From: Microcaldota archaeon
GTDB taxonomy: Archaea > Micrarchaeota > Micrarchaeia > Micrarchaeales > Micrarchaeaceae
Direction: 5' to 3'
Length of the DNA stretch: 64,000 nt
Assembly: GCA_021817565.1 (NCBI GenBank)
Contig: JAKAUP010000007.1
Location: 62,001-126,000, forward strand
Position numbers and translations under genes: made by a program. Positions 19,502-29,952 of this stretch are shown piece by piece. The notes below the pieces were generated by a model, which was given only the letters and a program-made list of their open reading frames with translations, made no database searches and had not been told where the DNA came from. Numbering within the stretch: the first letter of the stretch is position 1; each line of letters opens with the position of its first letter.

Positions 19502-19988
19502 TGCTTAGTCCTCTCTGGGCGCGTCCTTTCTGCCTTATTATCTTGCTGAAAAACTTGTCCGAATTTATCCTTGGTGAGTTCCTGTCGAGCAATATTATTT
19601 CGTAATAGCGTCTGTCGCCTGTTTCTCCTGCGTAATATGAATTGAGTACCTCACAGTTAAGAAACTTCCTTGCCGCCTTCTCTTCGGCGATTGCCCTCAG
19701 TGATTTTCCCCTTGAGAAAAAACTTCCACTTTTTGCGGGCTTTCTTCCTCCGTCTGGCCTGGCCCTCTTTCTTCTCCCTTTTTTTATGCGTACTCTTGCA
19801 AGCACAACGCCGTCCTTCGCTTTGTACCCAAGCGTTTTTGCTTTGTACAGGTTGGTCGGCCTTTGTATTCGCGTTACAGTAGGCAGTGCGTTCCACTCTA
19901 TTATGTGGTTTTTGTACGTCTCGCCGCGCGCCTTGAATTCTTCTCTTACAGTCTGCCTTATGTTTTTATATGCCCCCAAAATAATCAC
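19467..19988 (-). CDS. rpl15e: 50S ribosomal protein eL15
   Basis: RIQRPTNLYKAKTLGYKAKDGVVLARVRIKKGRRKRARPDGGRKPAKSG ... NCEVLNSYYAGETGDRRYYEIILLDRNSP. Confidence 0.95.
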   Translation of the reverse strand: MIILGAYKNIRQTVREEFKARGETYKNHIIEWNALPTVTRIQRPTNLYKAKTLGYKAKDGVVLARVRIKKGRRKRARPDGGRKPAKSGSFFSRGKSLRAIAEEKAARKFLNCEVLNSYYAGETGDRRYYEIILLDRNSPRINSDKFFSKIIRQKGRAQRGLSIAGRKYRGLEG

Positions 19989-20196
19989 GCTAATCTCTTA
20001 GGAATCTAGAGAACAGAGTGATGAATATTAAGCAGGTATCTTTTTATAGGTATCCTTTTGGTTGTTTTTATAGGAAGCCTGGTTTTAGTTCTGGTATTTG
20101 CGTTTTTACAACATGTTTAAATATCTAAATAGCGTTAATATATTTTGTTGGCGCTTTGTTGGTACTGCTAAGAAGAGGGTGTCAAAGGTAGATGCT

Positions 20197-20946
20197 ATGT
20201 TGAACCTTAAAACTAAAAAACTTAAAAATAGGAGAGCTGGTAAAAATAGTGCGCACAAAAAAACAAAGAGCGCCCAAGTTAGCAAGGACAAGAAGAAGTT
20301 TGGGCTCGGGCTTGTTTCAGGGGGGCGCAAGAGTCACCCCCGCCCAGCGAAAAGGATCAGTGCGCATAAGATCAAAATCAAGAAAATGCCGACAAAGGCA
20401 GAGATAAACAAGAAGATAGACCTGCAGAAAAACAGAAAGGCGTATGAGGTTGCGGCAAAGGCGGTAATAAGCAGCATGGTTGCCGACCAGCAGTTCAAGG
20501 AGTATGTAGAAAGAGTTGTAGAAAATGATAGGACAGTGGACATTATAAGCAAGCTCAACAAGCCCAGAAGCGATGAGGATATTGCCAAGATGCTCGACAT
20601 GAAGATAAATGCGGTAAGGACAGTATTAAACAAACTCCAGGGCATGGGAATAACAAATTACAGCGTATCAAACAACAAGAAAGGATGGCTCTCGTTCTCT
20701 TGGGAGCTGGACGCAAAAAAGGCGACTGATTTTGTTGGATTGATAGAGAACAAAAAACTAGGAACCGATGTGGTAACAGAGCAGTGCAATGATTATTTTA
20801 TATGCGAGAAGTGCTACAAGGAGAACAAACTTATACTTACTTTCGACGCCGCGTACGAATCCAGTTTCAGGTGCGTATGCGACAAAAGGTTATCGCAGCT
20901 CTCCAAAGCAGAAGTGGCAAGGATATTGCCCGAGACCAAAACCTAA
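20197..20946 (+). CDS. tfe: Transcription factor E (TFE alpha)-like, with lysine-rich N-terminal extension
   Basis: Winged-helix LNKPRSDEDIAKMLDMKINAVRTVLNKLQGMGITNYSVSNNKKGWLSFSWELD followed by CEKC...CVC zinc-ribbon-like region. Start uncertain (ORF opens at 20098). Confidence 0.8.
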   Translation: MLNLKTKKLKNRRAGKNSAHKKTKSAQVSKDKKKFGLGLVSGGRKSHPRPAKRISAHKIKIKKMPTKAEINKKIDLQKNRKAYEVAAKAVISSMVADQQFKEYVERVVENDRTVDIISKLNKPRSDEDIAKMLDMKINAVRTVLNKLQGMGITNYSVSNNKKGWLSFSWELDAKKATDFVGLIENKKLGTDVVTEQCNDYFICEKCYKENKLILTFDAAYESSFRCVCDKRLSQLSKAEVARILPETKT

Positions 20947-21000
20947 GCATACGGTCCGCGTAAGATAGTGTTTTATAATTTGGCGATGCAAAACAAACAC

Positions 21001-21075
21001 AGCGAGGTAGGGCAGCCAGGAGTACCCGCCGGGCTCATAACCCGGAGATCGGTGGTTCAAATCCACCCCTCGCTA
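21001..21075 (+). tRNA. Initiator tRNA-Met(CAU)
   Basis: AGCGAGG TA GGGCAGCCAGGAGTACCC G CCGGG-CTCATAA-CCCGG ... GGTGG-TTCAAAT-CCACC CCTCGCT A; A1-U72 and GGG/CCC anticodon stem are archaeal initiator hallmarks. Confidence 0.95.
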
Positions 21076-21081
21076 TAAAGC

Positions 21082-21218
21082 TATACCCCCCACACTTCCA
21101 CTAATCCGTCTTCTTTTATATATATGTATATAAAATACCTGAACTAAAAAGTACATACAAAAAGTGGCAAAACATAAAAAGAAAGAAACGCAAACCAATA
21201 AAGGAAGTGTGGGGTATA
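21082..21218. repeat. Inverted repeat arms TATACCCCCCACACTTCC (21082-21099) / GGAAGTGTGGGGTATA (21203-21218)
   Basis: Arms complementary except a CC indel; they flank the AT-rich promoter region of the GINS gene. Confidence 0.8.
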
Positions 21219-21219
21219 T

Positions 21220-21699
21220 ATGAACAAAGTGAGTTACGATTTTTTGTGGCAGACGTTGCAAGAAGAATCTAAAAACAAAACATTGAACCAATTACCGCAG
21301 GATTTCTATAGTGAAGCTGAACAGCTGCTTAAGGAAGAAAAAGATGCAGACAAAAGAGAAAATATAAATAACAATATTACCAACATGATATCGAAAATAA
21401 AGGAGATAAGGATAAACAAACTTCTCTTATATATTGCATACGGAAAGCAGATACAGATGCCGATACCTATAGAAGAACAGGAAGCATACGAAAGGATAAC
21501 TGCATATATATATGAATACAGAAACCGCAACAAGGGCGAAAACGAACCGAAAGCATTGAGTGTGGTGCACAACGTGCCTGAGATATATCTTCCGTCCGGC
21601 AACAAGATCGGACCGCTCTCAGAAGGCCAGAAAATAAAGATAAATGAAAAGAACGACGCGGCGTTTCTAATCAACTCCCTGATATGCGAATACGAATAA
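21220..21699 (+). CDS. GINS complex subunit (archaeal Gins15/51 type)
   Basis: LPQDFYSEAEQLLKE ... IKEIRINKLLLYIAYGKQ ... LNVVHNVPEIYLPSG-like C-terminal small domain. Confidence 0.65.
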   Translation: MNKVSYDFLWQTLQEESKNKTLNQLPQDFYSEAEQLLKEEKDADKRENINNNITNMISKIKEIRINKLLLYIAYGKQIQMPIPIEEQEAYERITAYIYEYRNRNKGENEPKALSVVHNVPEIYLPSGNKIGPLSEGQKIKINEKNDAAFLINSLICEYE

Positions 21700-21714
21700 C
21701 AATCAAGTGATTTT

Positions 21715-21999
21715 ATGAAGATGACAAAAGAAACTAACGCGTTTTGCCCCAAATGCAACAAACATACCCCCCACAAGGTGAAGGCGTACTCGAAAGGGCA
21801 GGCGGGAGGAATGAAGGTTGGAAACAGGAGGCACAACAGAAAGCTTAAGGGCTATATAGGCAAGGTAAAGGGTCCGGTAACCCCAAAGAAAGTAGGGAAG
21901 ATGCAAAAGGTGCTCCTTGGGTGCAAGGTATGCAACTATCAGGCGGAAAAGGTACTCGGTTCGCGTACAAGGAAGAAAATCGAGTTCGTAACCGAATGA
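21715..21999 (+). CDS. rpl44e: 50S ribosomal protein eL42 (L44e)
   Basis: TNAFCPKCNKHTPHKVKAYSKGQAGGMKVGNRRHNRKLKGYIGKVKGPVTPKKVGKMQKVLLGCKVCNYQ. Confidence 0.95.
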   Translation: MKMTKETNAFCPKCNKHTPHKVKAYSKGQAGGMKVGNRRHNRKLKGYIGKVKGPVTPKKVGKMQKVLLGCKVCNYQAEKVLGSRTRKKIEFVTE

Positions 22000-22003
22000 T
22001 CAT

Positions 22004-22792
22004 ATGTTGACAAAAAACTTCCCGAAAACCAACTCTCTTGTAATAGCGCAGGTAGACAAGATAGAGAAGTTTGGCGCATACTTCAAGCTGATAGAGTATG
22101 GAAACATAGAGGCATTTATGCCCATAAAGGAGGTTTCTGCAGGATGGATAAAAAACATACACGTATTCCTCCATAAAGGCCGCAAAATGGTCTGTAGGGT
22201 TACAGACGTAAACGAGCAGAGGCAAACAGTAGACATATCGCTCAAAAAAGTAACAACACAGGAATCAAAGGAAAAGATAAAGGGATACAACCTTGAAAAC
22301 AGGATATCCTCGCTCACAAACATCGCGATAAAGAGGTCAGGCAGCTCAGCGCAAAGACAGACAATACAAAACAATATACTCTCAGAATTTGGCACTTACG
22401 CAAACTTCCACGCACAGGCAATAGCCGGCCAGATAAAAAACACAAGAATTCCAGAAAACTTCATAAAGACGTACAAGGAAATAGTGGAATCAAGCAAGAA
22501 ACAAAAGAAGTACGAGGTATCATATACGCTCAGCTTCATATCTGAAGATACGATGTCTGGGGTAGAAATAGTTAAGGAGGCGCTGCTCTCCGCATCGGAA
22601 AAAGGGGTCACAATACACTACCTTGGCTCGCCAAAGTACATGCTCGAGGCATCAGGCGCAGACTACCCTGACGCCGAGAAAAAGGCAAAAATTGCCATAA
22701 CCGCAATAGAAAAGAGCATGCACGGAACAGAGATAACTGTAAAGAAGAACAAAACAAGGGACGAAAAGACAGACATAATGGAAACTCTGTGA
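22004..22792 (+). CDS. eif2a: Translation initiation factor aIF2 alpha subunit
   Basis: S1 domain VIAQVDKIEKFGAYFKLIEYGNIEAFMPIKEVSAGWIKNIHVFLHKGRKMVCRVTDVNEQRQTVDISLKKV. Confidence 0.92.
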   Translation: MLTKNFPKTNSLVIAQVDKIEKFGAYFKLIEYGNIEAFMPIKEVSAGWIKNIHVFLHKGRKMVCRVTDVNEQRQTVDISLKKVTTQESKEKIKGYNLENRISSLTNIAIKRSGSSAQRQTIQNNILSEFGTYANFHAQAIAGQIKNTRIPENFIKTYKEIVESSKKQKKYEVSYTLSFISEDTMSGVEIVKEALLSASEKGVTIHYLGSPKYMLEASGADYPDAEKKAKIAITAIEKSMHGTEITVKKNKTRDEKTDIMETL

Positions 22793-22796
22793 TAGA

Positions 22797-23576
22797 ATGA
22801 CGACCGTTATCGCATTAAGGAACAAACCCAGACTCAACAAGCCGGTGCTTGTAGTCGGACTACCAGGCGTGGGGAGCGTGGGAAGGATGGTTGCAAGGCA
22901 TCTAATAAAAGAGTGCAAAGCAGAGCGTTTCGCAACCCTGTACTCGGATCACCTACCACACAAGACGGTAATGAAGAAGGACGGGACGCTCCGCCTGGTA
23001 AACAACCGGTTCTATTACATAAAAAACAAGAAGAAGGGAGGTAATGACATAGTGCTCCTAACAGGAGACGATCAGCCCATGACTCCTGAAGGACAATATG
23101 AAGTAAACAAGAGAATAGTAAACTTTTTCATAAACGAGCTGAACGGGAGTTTTATATACACCATAGGCGGGTATAACAATCCCGCCAGCCAAACCACACA
23201 AAAGCCGAAGGTGTTTGGGAATGCATCAGACAGAAAAGTGGTCGGGCTTTTCAAATCTGAGGATGTGGTTTTCGGCGAATCGAAAGGGTTCATACTCGGT
23301 TCTGCGGGCATGATAGTCGCATTCGCAAAAAAGGCAAAGCTTCCAGCAATATGCCTTATGGGCGAAGCGAGGGCGATAGACATAGACACAAGGGCCGCAA
23401 AGACAGTCACAGAGATGCTTTCTGCAAAGCTCGGTATAAAGACTGATACCTCCTCATTCGATAAAACAGAGGAGAACATCAACAAAATGCTGAACAACCT
23501 CGCATCAGAGATGCAGCAAGACATCAATACTCCGCAGCCGCATAGCCAAGAAGATCCATTCTCCTACATACGCTGA
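22797..23576 (+). CDS. PAC2 (proteasome assembly chaperone) family protein
   Basis: KPVLVVGLPGVGSVGRMVARHLIKECKAERFATLYSDHLPH; GFILGSAGMIVAFAKKAKLPAICLMGEA. Confidence 0.82.
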   Translation: MTTVIALRNKPRLNKPVLVVGLPGVGSVGRMVARHLIKECKAERFATLYSDHLPHKTVMKKDGTLRLVNNRFYYIKNKKKGGNDIVLLTGDDQPMTPEGQYEVNKRIVNFFINELNGSFIYTIGGYNNPASQTTQKPKVFGNASDRKVVGLFKSEDVVFGESKGFILGSAGMIVAFAKKAKLPAICLMGEARAIDIDTRAAKTVTEMLSAKLGIKTDTSSFDKTEENINKMLNNLASEMQQDINTPQPHSQEDPFSYIR

Positions 23577-23580
23577 ATGT

Positions 23581-23666
23581 GCGCCAGTCATCTAGCCTGG
23601 TAGGATATCAGCTTCCCATAAACATGGAAAAAGCTGAATGCCCGGGTCCAAATCCCGGCTGGCGCA
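23581..23666 (+). tRNA. tRNA-Gly(CCC) with 13-nt intron at 37/38 (23619-23631)
   Basis: GCGCCAG...CTGGCGC A acceptor; anticodon stem TCAGC/GCTGA; loop TTCCCA-[taaacatggaaaa]-A; TTCC/GGAA helix plus 3-nt 3' bulge resembles BHB. Confidence 0.85.
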
Positions 23667-23690
23667 TGGTTAGCACGGTTTAGCTCGCAC

Positions 23691-24383
23691 CTACAGCAAC
23701 ACAACGATTATACTTATCAGGCTTCCAAAGACGCTTCCAAAGAAATTGGAAGTGAACTTGTTTCCTATTCCCTTTTCCTCAAACCAGCCCAAAACGGAAT
23801 CGAAAAGCGTGCCACCAAACCCCCCGGCCACTACCGCCAGAAAGATGTAAGGTGTTACCGCAATAAAACTGCCCAGAAAGAGCAAAAGTGCTGCTATGAG
23901 CGCGCTTCCCAAAAGCCCGGCCAAAAGGCCCACCCATGTAACTCCTCCGGAAACGCCCTTGTCAACCTTCCTGAAGCCTATTATGGATATCGGAATACCG
24001 TCCAGCACCCCTATCTCGCTGCTGAATTTGTCGGCCATCACTGCGGCAAGAGCACTCAAGAACCCCACCACCGCAAGCGATTGGAATGCGCTTCCTCTCA
24101 TCAGGAAGTAAACAACCACCATAAATAGCGGCCATCCCCCATTCGCCAAAACGTTCTTTATGCCCCTCTGTTTCTCATAAAGCTTCGCCCTTACCTTATA
24201 GCTGTGCCCTATCTTTGTGACAATCGCAGACAGAAACAGGAAATAAAGCATGGCCAAAAGGAAAAATGGCCCTAGATTACCGCCAAGCACGAGGAAGAAT
24301 ACCCCCATGACCAAGGCCACGGCCATTGCCTTATCTGCAAGCGTAAGTATAGCCATAAAGACCACAAACCAAACCAACAACAC
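23691..24383 (-). CDS. DUF92 family membrane protein
   Basis: MADKFSSEIGVLDG ... KVDKGVSGGVTWVGLLAGLLGS ... GGFGGTLFDSVLGW pattern of DUF92. Confidence 0.8.
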   Translation of the reverse strand: MLLVWFVVFMAILTLADKAMAVALVMGVFFLVLGGNLGPFFLLAMLYFLFLSAIVTKIGHSYKVRAKLYEKQRGIKNVLANGGWPLFMVVVYFLMRGSAFQSLAVVGFLSALAAVMADKFSSEIGVLDGIPISIIGFRKVDKGVSGGVTWVGLLAGLLGSALIAALLLFLGSFIAVTPYIFLAVVAGGFGGTLFDSVLGWFEEKGIGNKFTSNFFGSVFGSLISIIVVLL

Positions 24384-24440
24384 TCATACTTCCACTATTA
24401 TAAAAAGCATTTTAAATATATACTTGGTAAACTATTTACG

Positions 24441-24515
24441 GGTTCTACAGAAGAATTTCGTGAAGAACTGGTCGCCTTGCCAGCGCCTAAACGCGCTGGC
24501 ACTATTTCTTCTTTA
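24441..24515 (+). ncRNA. Candidate structured RNA upstream of radA
   Basis: Perfect 9-bp hairpin TGCCAGCGC-CTAAAC-GCGCTGGCA (24478-24501) nested in AGAAGAA (24449-24455)/TTCTTCT (24506-24512); TATA-like ttttaaatata ~25-30 nt upstream. Confidence 0.35.
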
Positions 24516-24583
24516 TGAGAAAGATAAGACACTAACCTATTTATTCCTTAATATGCAAATCCTACTGCTTATTTTGTGGTCAT

Positions 24584-25534
24584 ATGGCTAAAGAGAAGGC
24601 TGTAAGGGAGCTGGAAGACCTGCCCGGCATAGGCGAAACAAGTGCAGAGAAGCTAAGGAATGCCGGCATATCCACATTGGAAAAGGTGGCGGTGCTCAGC
24701 CCACATGAACTATCAGAGATCTCCGGGATAAATGTTGAGGCGGCGAAAAAGGCAGTGGCCGCAGCTAAGGCAGCCACGCATATAGAATACGAGACCGCTG
24801 CATCGGTATCCAAAAAACGGGAGGAGTTGGGAAAGATAACTACCGGATCTAAGGGTTTGGACGAACTTATTGGAGGTGGGGTAGAGACTAACGCCATAAC
24901 TGAGGTTTATGGGAAATTCGCCAGTGGAAAAACCCAAATAGGGTTCCAGCTGGCTGTGAACGCACAACGTCAGAAGAACAAGGGGGGATTAGGTGGTTCC
25001 TGCCTTTTCATAGATACGGAAGGAACATTCAGGCCGGAACGTGTCATGAGCATGGCAGAAGGCAGCGGAATAGACCCGGCCGAGGTGCTAGAGAAAATAA
25101 TAGTTGTAAGAGCACAGACAACAGACAAACAGATACTTACCGCAGAACGCGCTGACAAACTCATAGAAGAGAACAACATAAAGCTGATTGTGGTCGATTC
25201 CCTAATGGCCCTTTTCAGGTCTGAATTCATCGGAAGGGGCTCGCTTGGAGAAAGGCAGCAGAAGCTGAACATGCATGTGCACCAGCTCCAGAAACTCGCA
25301 GACAGGTACAATCTGGCGGTTTACGTTACAAACCAGGTAATGGACAATCCTGGCATACTCTTTGGGGATCCGACGACCCCTGTAGGTGGTAATATACTTG
25401 CGCACGCCGCCACAACGCGCCTTTACATAAGGAAGAGCAAGGAGGAGAAGAGAATAGTGCGCCTTGTTGACTCGCCGAGCATGCCCGACGGGGAATGCAT
25501 AATAAAGATAACCACCAAAGGGGTATCAGACTGA
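24584..25534 (+). CDS. radA: DNA repair and recombination protein RadA
   Basis: HhH N-terminus [17 protein letters not shown]; Walker [59 protein letters not shown]. Confidence 0.96.
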   Translation: MAKEKAVRELEDLPGIGETSAEKLRNAGISTLEKVAVLSPHELSEISGINVEAAKKAVAAAKAATHIEYETAASVSKKREELGKITTGSKGLDELIGGGVETNAITEVYGKFASGKTQIGFQLAVNAQRQKNKGGLGGSCLFIDTEGTFRPERVMSMAEGSGIDPAEVLEKIIVVRAQTTDKQILTAERADKLIEENNIKLIVVDSLMALFRSEFIGRGSLGERQQKLNMHVHQLQKLADRYNLAVYVTNQVMDNPGILFGDPTTPVGGNILAHAATTRLYIRKSKEEKRIVRLVDSPSMPDGECIIKITTKGVSD

Positions 25535-27937
25535 GAGGACTTTTGCATCAACTACCTTGGTTCCTTCATCAAGGCTGACCAGCCTGACTCCACTTGCGTT
25601 CCTGCCTGTCTTCCTTATAGAATTGACCGATATCTCTATCGATACGCCTTTCGAATTCACTATTAGAAGCTTCTCGTCCGCCTTACAGGGCAACACCTTT
25701 ACGACTTCACCAGTTTTTCGATTAACCTTAAGGTTCAGCACACCGCTCCCCCCTCTCTTTTGCATCCGGTAATCCGATATGGGTGTGCATTTCCCATAGC
25801 CATTTTCAGTTATTGTCAGGACAAGTTGCTTCTCAACATCAAACCCTACGGCTCCAACCACGTAGTCCCCTTTTGCAAGACGGATGCCCCTCACGCCCAA
25901 CGCCATCTTTCCCATGCTTCTTATGTTTGAAGAACTAAAGCGTATCCCCTTGCCCTGGCGCGTTGCGATAAAGAACTCAGAGTTGTCGCGAGTTATGGAT
26001 ATGCCTGCCAACATATCATCATCCATTTCAGGCAGCACCTTTATCCCTTTAGACCGCGGCTTGGAGAAAACGCTCCCCCTTACCTTCTTTATCTTTCCAT
26101 ACTTCGTGACAAAGACCACAAACCTCTCATCGAACTCCCTGGTCCTGAATATACTTATTACGTGCTCACCGCTCTCTATTCCAATAAGGTTTACTATCGC
26201 CTTTCCGGCTCCATATCTTCCAGAAGGCGGCACCATATAAGCTTTAAGCCAGTAAACCTTCCTCCTATCCGTGACAACCAATAGGTAATCTTTTGACATG
26301 CAGGGCACAATGCCGGAAACATAGTCGCCTTCCTTTAGCTCCACGCTACCAACGCCTCTTCCCCCTCTCCCCTGCTCCTTGTAGGAAGCTGCGGCCAGGC
26401 GCTTTACATATCCGTCCTTCGTCCATATAATCACTGATTCCTCGTCTTTGATAAGGTCCTCATTATCTATGTTCATGCTCTCTATGTTGGTATTGATTCT
26501 GGTCCTTCTTTTCCTTCCGTAGTTCTTCTTGACATACTCGCTCTCATCCCTTATTATCTTGTATATATGCTTCTCGTCAGAGAGAATCGTCTCGTCTTTG
26601 CTGATCTCCCTCTTCAGCAAGTCCATCTCCTTTCTTATAGTTCCCTCTTCGAGCGAGGTAAGCCGTCTTAGCTGCATCTCAAGTATCGCGTCAGCCTGTT
26701 TTTCGCTTAGCTTGTAATTTGTAGCAAGTCCTTCCCTCGCGCTCTTAGCGTCGGGACTGCCCTTTATCAGTTGCACTATGTTTTCTATGTTGTCAATCGC
26801 TACGCCCAACCCTTCTAATATATGCATCCTGTCTCTCGCCTTTTGCAGGTCGTAACCTGTCCTATTCTTTATGACTTCCATCCTGTGCTCAACGAACACC
26901 TTAATGAAGTCCTTAACGTTCATTGTGAGTAGGCGGTTTCCTATTACCGCAATGTTCATTACAGGGATCGTTACTTGCAGGTTCGTGTGGGTATAGAGCA
27001 GGTTGGTTATGAGCTCCTGGTTTGCATCCCGCTTCAGGCCAAGCACGATCCTTATCCCGCTCTTGTTGCTCTCGTCCCTCAGGGCATTTACCCCTGTAAT
27101 CACCTTATTCCTGATAAGATCGGCTATCTTTTCTACAAGCACCGACTTATTCACATTGTAAGGTATCTCAGTTATAATTATACTCCAGCTCTTCTCCTTG
27201 TCCTGCTCGGCGTTAACTTCGCCCCTGATGGTTACAGAACCTCTCCCGGTAAGATAAGACCGCATAAGGTTCGGATCCATAAAACAGCTTCCGCCAGTCG
27301 GGAAGTCCGGTCCCTTTATATGCTCCATTATCCCCTGTGGGGTTATCTCCCTATTGTCTATATAGGCACAAATCGCATCGCAAACCTCTGAAAGGTTGTG
27401 CGGGAGTATGTTCGTCGCAACGCCAACCGCAATTCCTGCAGAGCCGTTTATAAGCAGGTTAGGTATTTTGGACGGCAGGACCAACGGTTCCTCCTCGGTG
27501 TTGTCAAAATTCTGGACAAACTTTACAGAATTCTTCTCTATGTCCTCCAGCATCTCCTCCGCTATCTTGTGCATTCTTACTTCGGTGTATCGCTGCGCGG
27601 CAGGCGGGTCGCCGTCAACCGACCCCATATTGCCTTGCCCCTCAACTAGCGTATAGTTAAACGAAAAGTCCTGCGCCATTCGTATAAGTGTCTCATACAC
27701 CGCCATGTCCCCGTGCGGGTGGAACTTACCTAATACCTCTCCAACGATCCTTGCGCTTTTCTTAGTGGGCTGTTCGTGGGTGTTCTTGAGTATATACATT
27801 GCATAGAGTATCCTTCGCTGCGCAGGCTTCAGCCCGTCTCTCGCGTCGGGTAGCGCCCGCCCCACAATTACGCTCATGGCGTAATCTATGTAGCTTGACT
27901 GCATCTCAGACTCTATCGGAATTTCTATGTGTTCCAT
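25526..27937 (-). CDS. gyrA: DNA gyrase subunit A
   Basis: [92 protein letters not shown]; GyrA-box-like QGRGGRG. Confidence 0.97.
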   Translation of the reverse strand: MEHIEIPIESEMQSSYIDYAMSVIVGRALPDARDGLKPAQRRILYAMYILKNTHEQPTKKSARIVGEVLGKFHPHGDMAVYETLIRMAQDFSFNYTLVEGQGNMGSVDGDPPAAQRYTEVRMHKIAEEMLEDIEKNSVKFVQNFDNTEEEPLVLPSKIPNLLINGSAGIAVGVATNILPHNLSEVCDAICAYIDNREITPQGIMEHIKGPDFPTGGSCFMDPNLMRSYLTGRGSVTIRGEVNAEQDKEKSWSIIITEIPYNVNKSVLVEKIADLIRNKVITGVNALRDESNKSGIRIVLGLKRDANQELITNLLYTHTNLQVTIPVMNIAVIGNRLLTMNVKDFIKVFVEHRMEVIKNRTGYDLQKARDRMHILEGLGVAIDNIENIVQLIKGSPDAKSAREGLATNYKLSEKQADAILEMQLRRLTSLEEGTIRKEMDLLKREISKDETILSDEKHIYKIIRDESEYVKKNYGRKRRTRINTNIESMNIDNEDLIKDEESVIIWTKDGYVKRLAAASYKEQGRGGRGVGSVELKEGDYVSGIVPCMSKDYLLVVTDRRKVYWLKAYMVPPSGRYGAGKAIVNLIGIESGEHVISIFRTREFDERFVVFVTKYGKIKKVRGSVFSKPRSKGIKVLPEMDDDMLAGISITRDNSEFFIATRQGKGIRFSSSNIRSMGKMALGVRGIRLAKGDYVVGAVGFDVEKQLVLTITENGYGKCTPISDYRMQKRGGSGVLNLKVNRKTGEVVKVLPCKADEKLLIVNSKGVSIEISVNSIRKTGRNASGVRLVSLDEGTKVVDAKVLSV

Positions 27938-27945
27938 CCTAATAC

Positions 27946-29835
27946 CTATATATCAAGGAACGAGACCTCTGTTGAATGCTCCTCAAGATACCTCCTCCTT
28001 TGCTGAACGTCCGTTCCCATAAGCACACCGAATATTGTGTCCGCAACTTCCGCATCCTTCACGGTTACTTTTTTGAGTATCCTGTTCTGGTGGTTCATCG
28101 TTGTCTCCCAGAGCTGGTCCGGGTTCATCTCGCCAAGCCCCTTATATCGCTGTATCCTAGCCTTCGGATTTCCCCTCACAGCCTCTTCCATCTCCTTGTC
28201 AGAATATATGTACTTTGACTCTTTGCCTATGGTTATTCTGTACAGCGGAGGCTGGGCAACATACACAAAGCCCTTGTCTATCAACTGCTTCATATACCTG
28301 TACAGGAAGGTAAGCAGAAGGGTCTTGATATGGCTTCCATCAACATCGGCGTCGGTAAGCAGTATTACCTTACCGTACCTCATCTTAGATATGTCGAAAT
28401 CTGCACCAATGCCGGTCCCAAACGCAGTAACCATGGCCCTCAACTCGGCATTCCCGAATATCTTGTCCTTCCCCGCCTTCTCAACATTCAATATCTTCCC
28501 TTTTAGCGGGAGTATCGCCTGTGTGAAGCGGTCGCGACCCTGTTTGCTAGATCCGGCAGCGCTTTCCCCTTCTACTATGAATACCTCTGTTTTCGACGGA
28601 TCGTTCAGAGTGCAATCCGCAAGCTTTCCCGGAAGCACCGCGCTATCAAAGAGGTTCTTCTTCCTTGCAAGTTCACGTGCGTTCCTCGCCGCCTCTCTTG
28701 CAATCGCCGCCCTTATTACGCTCTCGGTTATCTTTGCAGCATCGCCTGGGTTCTCTTCCAGATATCGCGAAAACGACTGGTATACTATGTTGTCCACTAT
28801 CGCTCTGACGTTTTGCGATCCGAGCTTTTCCTTTGTTTGCCCCTCGAATTCAGGGTCGTGCATCAGTATAGAAACCACGCACACAAGCCCCTCCCTGCAG
28901 TCATCGCCCTCTACCTGCACGTTCTTTTTCGAGTTTTTCTGTATATAACCGAGCAGGGCCCTGCTGAGTGCAGATCGGAATCCAGTAACGTGGGTGCCCC
29001 CTTCCGGAGTCTTTACGTTGTTTACAAAAGATATGAGCTTCTCGCTGTAGCTCTTAATATAAACCATCGCAAGGTTTACTACCACAGAATCGCTTTCTTT
29101 GGAGAGAGTTATGGGCTTTGAGATACGTTCCTTCTCTCCGGCAAGTATATCCAACAGGTCAAGTATGCCTCTCTCCGAGTAGAAAGATTCATTTTCCTCC
29201 TTTTCGCCCCGAAGGTCTTCCAGTTCAATCCTCAATCCGGGATTAAGTATCGCGATGTCTCTTACATGCTCCTTCAAGAGCACAGTATCAAAGCTTCTAG
29301 AGGAGAATATTGTGGCGTCCGGTTTGAACCTTACAGTAGTTCCGGTAGAGTCTGCGCGTCCAGTTTTCTCCAGAGGACCGGTAGGGTCCCCCTTTGAGAA
29401 ACGCTGCACATACTCATTTCCATCCCTTCTTACTGTAACATATGTGTAATCAGAAAGGGCGTTAATCACCGTAAGGCCTACGCCGTGCAGCCCGCCAGAA
29501 ACCTTGTATATGCGATCGTTGAACTTTGCGCCTGAATGCAGCGATGTCATTATTGTTTCAAGCGCGGATCTCCCATCTATCATGTCTACCGGTATGCCTC
29601 TCCCATCATCGCTCACCTCTGCCCAGTCCATCCCGTCTTCACTGCCAAGACGTATGTGTATATGCTTGCAATAGCCGGCGACCGCCTCGTCAACCGCGTT
29701 ATCTATGAGTTCATAGAGAAGGTGAATCATGCCTGCGCTACCCGTGGAGCCTATGTACATCGCCGGCCTTTTTCTTACGCCCATGGTCCCGGAAAGTACC
29801 ACTATATCCTTGCCGCTATAACTACTCTCGCTCAT
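27946..29835 (-). CDS. gyrB: DNA gyrase subunit B
   Basis: [103 protein letters not shown]. Confidence 0.97.
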   Translation of the reverse strand: MSESSYSGKDIVVLSGTMGVRKRPAMYIGSTGSAGMIHLLYELIDNAVDEAVAGYCKHIHIRLGSEDGMDWAEVSDDGRGIPVDMIDGRSALETIMTSLHSGAKFNDRIYKVSGGLHGVGLTVINALSDYTYVTVRRDGNEYVQRFSKGDPTGPLEKTGRADSTGTTVRFKPDATIFSSRSFDTVLLKEHVRDIAILNPGLRIELEDLRGEKEENESFYSERGILDLLDILAGEKERISKPITLSKESDSVVVNLAMVYIKSYSEKLISFVNNVKTPEGGTHVTGFRSALSRALLGYIQKNSKKNVQVEGDDCREGLVCVVSILMHDPEFEGQTKEKLGSQNVRAIVDNIVYQSFSRYLEENPGDAAKITESVIRAAIAREAARNARELARKKNLFDSAVLPGKLADCTLNDPSKTEVFIVEGESAAGSSKQGRDRFTQAILPLKGKILNVEKAGKDKIFGNAELRAMVTAFGTGIGADFDISKMRYGKVILLTDADVDGSHIKTLLLTFLYRYMKQLIDKGFVYVAQPPLYRITIGKESKYIYSDKEMEEAVRGNPKARIQRYKGLGEMNPDQLWETTMNHQNRILKKVTVKDAEVADTIFGVLMGTDVQQRRRYLEEHSTEVSFLDI

Positions 29836-29952
29836 ACAATATCATCGTAAAAACAAAGAATTTGGTTCTATTTAATAGACGGATTTTAAGTTTATATCTC
29901 TTTTGGTCAAATGTATATCTGTTCGAAAATAACTTTTTGGAGGGGCATAATT

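Noticed and set aside
20018-20060. GTGATGA box C-like motif upstream of tfe
   Set aside because: No convincing D box at the expected distance; insufficient for a C/D sRNA call.
28037-28948. 303-aa plus-strand ORF opposite gyrB
   Set aside because: Antisense to conserved gyrB; composition typical of a shadow ORF.
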